Shown: positions 61,426 to 64,000 of the stretch, piece after piece
Numbering within the stretch: the first letter of the stretch is position 1
Layout of the letters: every line of letters starts with the position of its first letter
Source of the DNA: Bolinopsis microptera
Taxonomy: Eukaryota; Ctenophora; Tentaculata; Lobata; Bolinopsidae
Length of the DNA: 64,000 nucleotides
Direction of reading: 5' to 3'
Assembly (NCBI RefSeq): GCF_026151205.1
Contig: NC_087081.1
Span: 11,533,113 to 11,597,112 of the forward strand
Notes under the pieces: model-generated
Told to the model about the DNA's origin: nothing
Seen by the model: only the letters and a program-made list of their open reading frames with translations
Database searches by the model: none
Position numbers and translations under genes: made by a program

Positions 61426-63081
61426 TTGACTAAAAAAGATGGGGAGTACACAACTGTTGTGAGAAAAGATATGGACACGCAAACAACAATTGACCCCTAT
61501 AAACAGCTGTATGATAGTGCCTCCATAGATGACTCGGCCCCAACTGAACACATCTCAGATCTGTCAGCTTCAGATACATATGATAACCTCTCTATCTTGT
61601 GCAGCAAATCTGACAGAGATTTCAGCAGCAGTCTGTCCTTGAGACCCATTGAGTCCAACACACATCTAGAAGAGTCTATAATCAAAACACCAGACCTCAA
61701 TCCTCCAGTTCAGCAAAAAATTTGTTGTCCAATCCGAACCTCAACACCTGAAAGAAGAGATGGGGGAAAGAAGAAAAATATTCAGGTAGACTCACAAGAT
61801 AGGCTAGTTTGTAGTAAAGAGATGGTTGACCCATTGACATCGTACTCAAATATCAGTAGTTCAGAACAAAATGTCCACATCAACAGAACTCTGAGTGACC
61901 AAGTTGATGTATTAGCATCACAACACTCCGCAATCTGCTCTATCGAAAGATATATGTCACAAATGAAGGCTGAAATGAAAGACTTACGAGAGAGTGAAAC
62001 AAAACACTTTGAATATCTAAAGAGGAATTTAACGGAGAATATGGGAAATTTATTAGCTAAGGGGGTTCCCTTGATTAACAAAGTATCCTCAAACCCACAA
62101 GCTGACAGTGGCATGGATGAAGCACTTCGCACACTGCATAACATAACGGAGGAAAATAAAAGCATCCTAAAAGAGATGAACAGAGTAGACTTCAAGAGAA
62201 CTGTAATTGGACATCAAGGTGTTTCTACAAGACACACAAACCTGGATCTTTTCAGTACCATAGCAGAAGATAAAACACATGAGGGCAAACAATACTACAT
62301 TCACCAGCCATCAGAAACCACTGTTAATGACTCCACGACAGTCCTAGTCTCAAGAGGACTCTCAAGAAATTATCTTAAAAACAGTGCAACTATTAAGAAA
62401 AACTTCAATAAATATTTTAAAGATATGGCCATAAAATCGACATTTGTCACCAAAGGTGGATCATTGATGATTGAGCTCACATCTAAAGAGGATGCAATAA
62501 GAGTAGAAGGATCATGGAAAGGTGATTTCTTTGCAAACAGTAACATGACTACAGAATGCAGGATCTTAGAAAAGCTAAGCTGGGCAGTCATTCTCAAAGG
62601 AGTACCCACAAACATTCAGGATAGTGATCTAACAATTTCTGTGGAAAGGTGTTATCCAGGAGCTAGGGCAAAAAGATTTGTGACACGGGACAACATTTCT
62701 CTGAAAACTCTTAAGATCAACTTTCAGACTAAGGAAGACTATGAGAAATGCTTAGGAAATGGGTTAAAGCTCGGACAGGTAATTTATACTGCGGAAGAGT
62801 ATAAGCCGAGAAGGAGAATCATCCAATGCTACAATTGTTACAGGTTTGGCCATGTTGCTAAACTTTGTACCCAAAACCATGCAACATGTAGCAAATGTGG
62901 AGACAATCACCACTCATATCAATGCAAGAGTAACCGAAGAGACTACTGTATTAATTGTGATGTCTTTGGCCATGTAGCTACAAACAGAGATTGTCCAACA
63001 TACCAAAATATTGTCATGAAACTCAACATGCAACCAAACAAATGTTCAAAATCACCCACACAACCCAACAGTAGATTATGA
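61426..63081 (+). CDS. LINE ORF1 (gag-like): coiled coil, RRM-like domain, CCHC knuckles
   Basis: 551 codons; the frame is open upstream to about 61357, so the called start is arbitrary and it probably continues the PHD-containing frame. The Ser/Asp-rich N-terminal half includes a probable coiled coil (SIERYMSQMKAEMKDLRESE). A gag-like/RRM-type domain spans about residues 300-460. Three zinc knuckles lie at the end: CYNCYRFGHVAKLC, CSKCGDNHHSYQC and CINCDVFGHVATNRDC, the CCHC set of Jockey/I/Tad-type ORF1 proteins. It ends at TGA 63079-63081, overlapping the ORF2 ATG at 63078 (ATGA), a coupling suited to termination-reinitiation. Confidence 0.85.
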   Translation: MTKKDGEYTTVVRKDMDTQTTIDPYKQLYDSASIDDSAPTEHISDLSASDTYDNLSILCSKSDRDFSSSLSLRPIESNTHLEESIIKTPDLNPPVQQKICCPIRTSTPERRDGGKKKNIQVDSQDRLVCSKEMVDPLTSYSNISSSEQNVHINRTLSDQVDVLASQHSAICSIERYMSQMKAEMKDLRESETKHFEYLKRNLTENMGNLLAKGVPLINKVSSNPQADSGMDEALRTLHNITEENKSILKEMNRVDFKRTVIGHQGVSTRHTNLDLFSTIAEDKTHEGKQYYIHQPSETTVNDSTTVLVSRGLSRNYLKNSATIKKNFNKYFKDMAIKSTFVTKGGSLMIELTSKEDAIRVEGSWKGDFFANSNMTTECRILEKLSWAVILKGVPTNIQDSDLTISVERCYPGARAKRFVTRDNISLKTLKINFQTKEDYEKCLGNGLKLGQVIYTAEEYKPRRRIIQCYNCYRFGHVAKLCTQNHATCSKCGDNHHSYQCKSNRRDYCINCDVFGHVATNRDCPTYQNIVMKLNMQPNKCSKSPTQPNSRL

Positions 63082-64000
63082 TCTTTGGCCAAATAAATAT
63101 AGCAAAGATGTCAACTAACTCTGAGATGACACTTGACAAGTTTATCTACGAAAATGAGATACTCTTGATGGCGGTTCAAGAAACAAGCTCTTGGACTCAA
63201 TCAGACGGAAGTTTCCTTCATAAAAAGGTATTTCATAAAGCTGGGGACATAAATAAAGGGACAGCTGGGGTAGCACTCGTCATTGATCCTTCACTACATC
63301 CAGAGTTGGTCTATGACCTTAACGTAGACGAAGTTGATGCGGTTTGGTGCCAAATAAAAGTTGAAGGAAAGAGATACTTGGTGGGATCAGTTTATTGCAA
63401 ACCTTGCAATAACTCTAATGATTCCATAAGAAAATTTGAAGGACTTCTTGCCCACATTGATAAAGCAAGAGAATATAAGGCTAAATATAAATTCAACTCT
63501 CTTCTCACATATGGAGACTTTAATGCAAGACATCATGACTGGGGAGATCATGTTACCACGCAGCGAGGAAAGAAGCTTCTAGACTACGTTGAAAAGGAAA
63601 CCCTAACTCTCTGCTCACCATACGACTGCACATTTGTCTGTACAAATGGAGGAAGTGTTATTGACTTAGTGTTAGCCGAAGGCCCCATCATCTCAAAGTT
63701 GGGAAATCAGTGGATGGATAAAGATGTTGAATTATTTTCAGGTGCCCCAAGAAGAGGTCACTATCCGGTGCTTCAAGAAATCTGCAGAGGGATCCCAAAA
63801 TCAGACACTGTCCCCAGAGTGTGTATGGACTGGAAAAATGCAGACTGGAAAATATGGACAAATGCAATGGAGACCAACTGTCAACATCTTCGTTCGGCCC
63901 CAGAGTTATTAAACCGAGGGGATCAGCTATGGCAGCAGTTATTACATAAAATACAGGAGGCTAACCGAATGTTCATCCCTCAGAAGACAGTATCCATTCA
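63078..64000 (+). CDS. LINE ORF2 endonuclease, runs off the window
   Basis: Open from ATG 63078 (MIFGQINIAKMSTNSEMT) to the last base, at least 307 codons. It is an APE-type endonuclease: FGQINIAK at the start, LLMAVQETSSW, LVGSVYCKP, YGDFNARHHDW and VIDLVLAEG. The final motif is RRGHYPV where SDHxPV is usual, so the Asp before the catalytic His is replaced by Gly. That variant is worth checking in relatives before calling it dead. The RT is expected just outside the window. The order ORF1 with CCHC then ORF2 suggests a Jockey/I/Tad-group element. Confidence 0.85.
   Translation, partial: MIFGQINIAKMSTNSEMTLDKFIYENEILLMAVQETSSWTQSDGSFLHKKVFHKAGDINKGTAGVALVIDPSLHPELVYDLNVDEVDAVWCQIKVEGKRYLVGSVYCKPCNNSNDSIRKFEGLLAHIDKAREYKAKYKFNSLLTYGDFNARHHDWGDHVTTQRGKKLLDYVEKETLTLCSPYDCTFVCTNGGSVIDLVLAEGPIISKLGNQWMDKDVELFSGAPRRGHYPVLQEICRGIPKSDTVPRVCMDWKNADWKIWTNAMETNCQHLRSAPELLNRGDQLWQQLLHKIQEANRMFIPQKTVSI

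Noticed and set aside
1..64000. CRISPR arrays, bacterial operons, rRNA or organellar genes
   Set aside because: Repeats here are simple minisatellites or transposon parts; coding regions are intron-containing metazoan genes and retroelements.

Overview
This is invertebrate metazoan nuclear DNA. It is AT-rich, has short exons bounded by GT/AG splice sites, and carries a broad set of animal retrotransposons: APE-type and restriction-like-endonuclease LINEs, Gypsy and Copia LTR elements, MITEs, a SINE-like sequence and a possible Helitron-like element. The sequence alone does not settle the phylum. No bacterial, organellar or CRISPR features were found.

The left part (1-25 kb) holds host genes. 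(1) A plus-strand six-exon gene at 3111-8515 encodes a 287-residue multi-pass membrane protein, weakly HIG1-like; its introns contain two oppositely oriented copies of one MITE. (2) A minus-strand four-exon gene at 11573-10130 encodes an RBM7-like RNA-binding protein of 232 residues. (3) A minus-strand gene, 24949 down to 13816, has five common exons (about 461 codons) ending in phase 1. They are followed by four candidate 3' terminal exons that all begin in that phase. Three encode a pair of C2H2 zinc fingers and one a basic bZIP-like tail. This looks like a lola-style gene that swaps DNA-binding tails by alternative splicing.

The right part (26-64 kb) is almost entirely transposons. At 26.1-36.6 kb there is a three-layer nest. 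An RTE-like LINE is split by a 5'-truncated L2-like LINE (9-bp target duplication GGATGGAGA). That LINE is split in turn by a complete, young Gypsy element (5-bp duplication TTAAC, LTRs differing only by a 2-bp indel). At 36.6-43.8 kb lies a cluster of one LINE family with a PHD finger, RT and PD-(D/E)xK-type endonuclease: one intact copy, one truncated inverted copy and one split relic. Next come a minus-strand 5'-truncated LINE (45.3-46.8 kb), a Helitron-like AT/GC-palindrome segment (46.8-48.4 kb), a near full-length CR1-like LINE (50.05-54.2 kb), and another LINE (54.8 kb to the window end) whose first ORF is interrupted by a Copia element (55412-60770). The Copia LTRs are identical but its coding region is broken.

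The observations most worth following are: the in-phase cassette of alternative DNA-binding 3' exons; an identical 41-bp leader ending in TTTGAG just upstream of the start codons of two unrelated LINEs, which could be a captured trans-spliced leader; PHD fingers in three different LINE lineages; and the nested insertion history, which can be read at base level.
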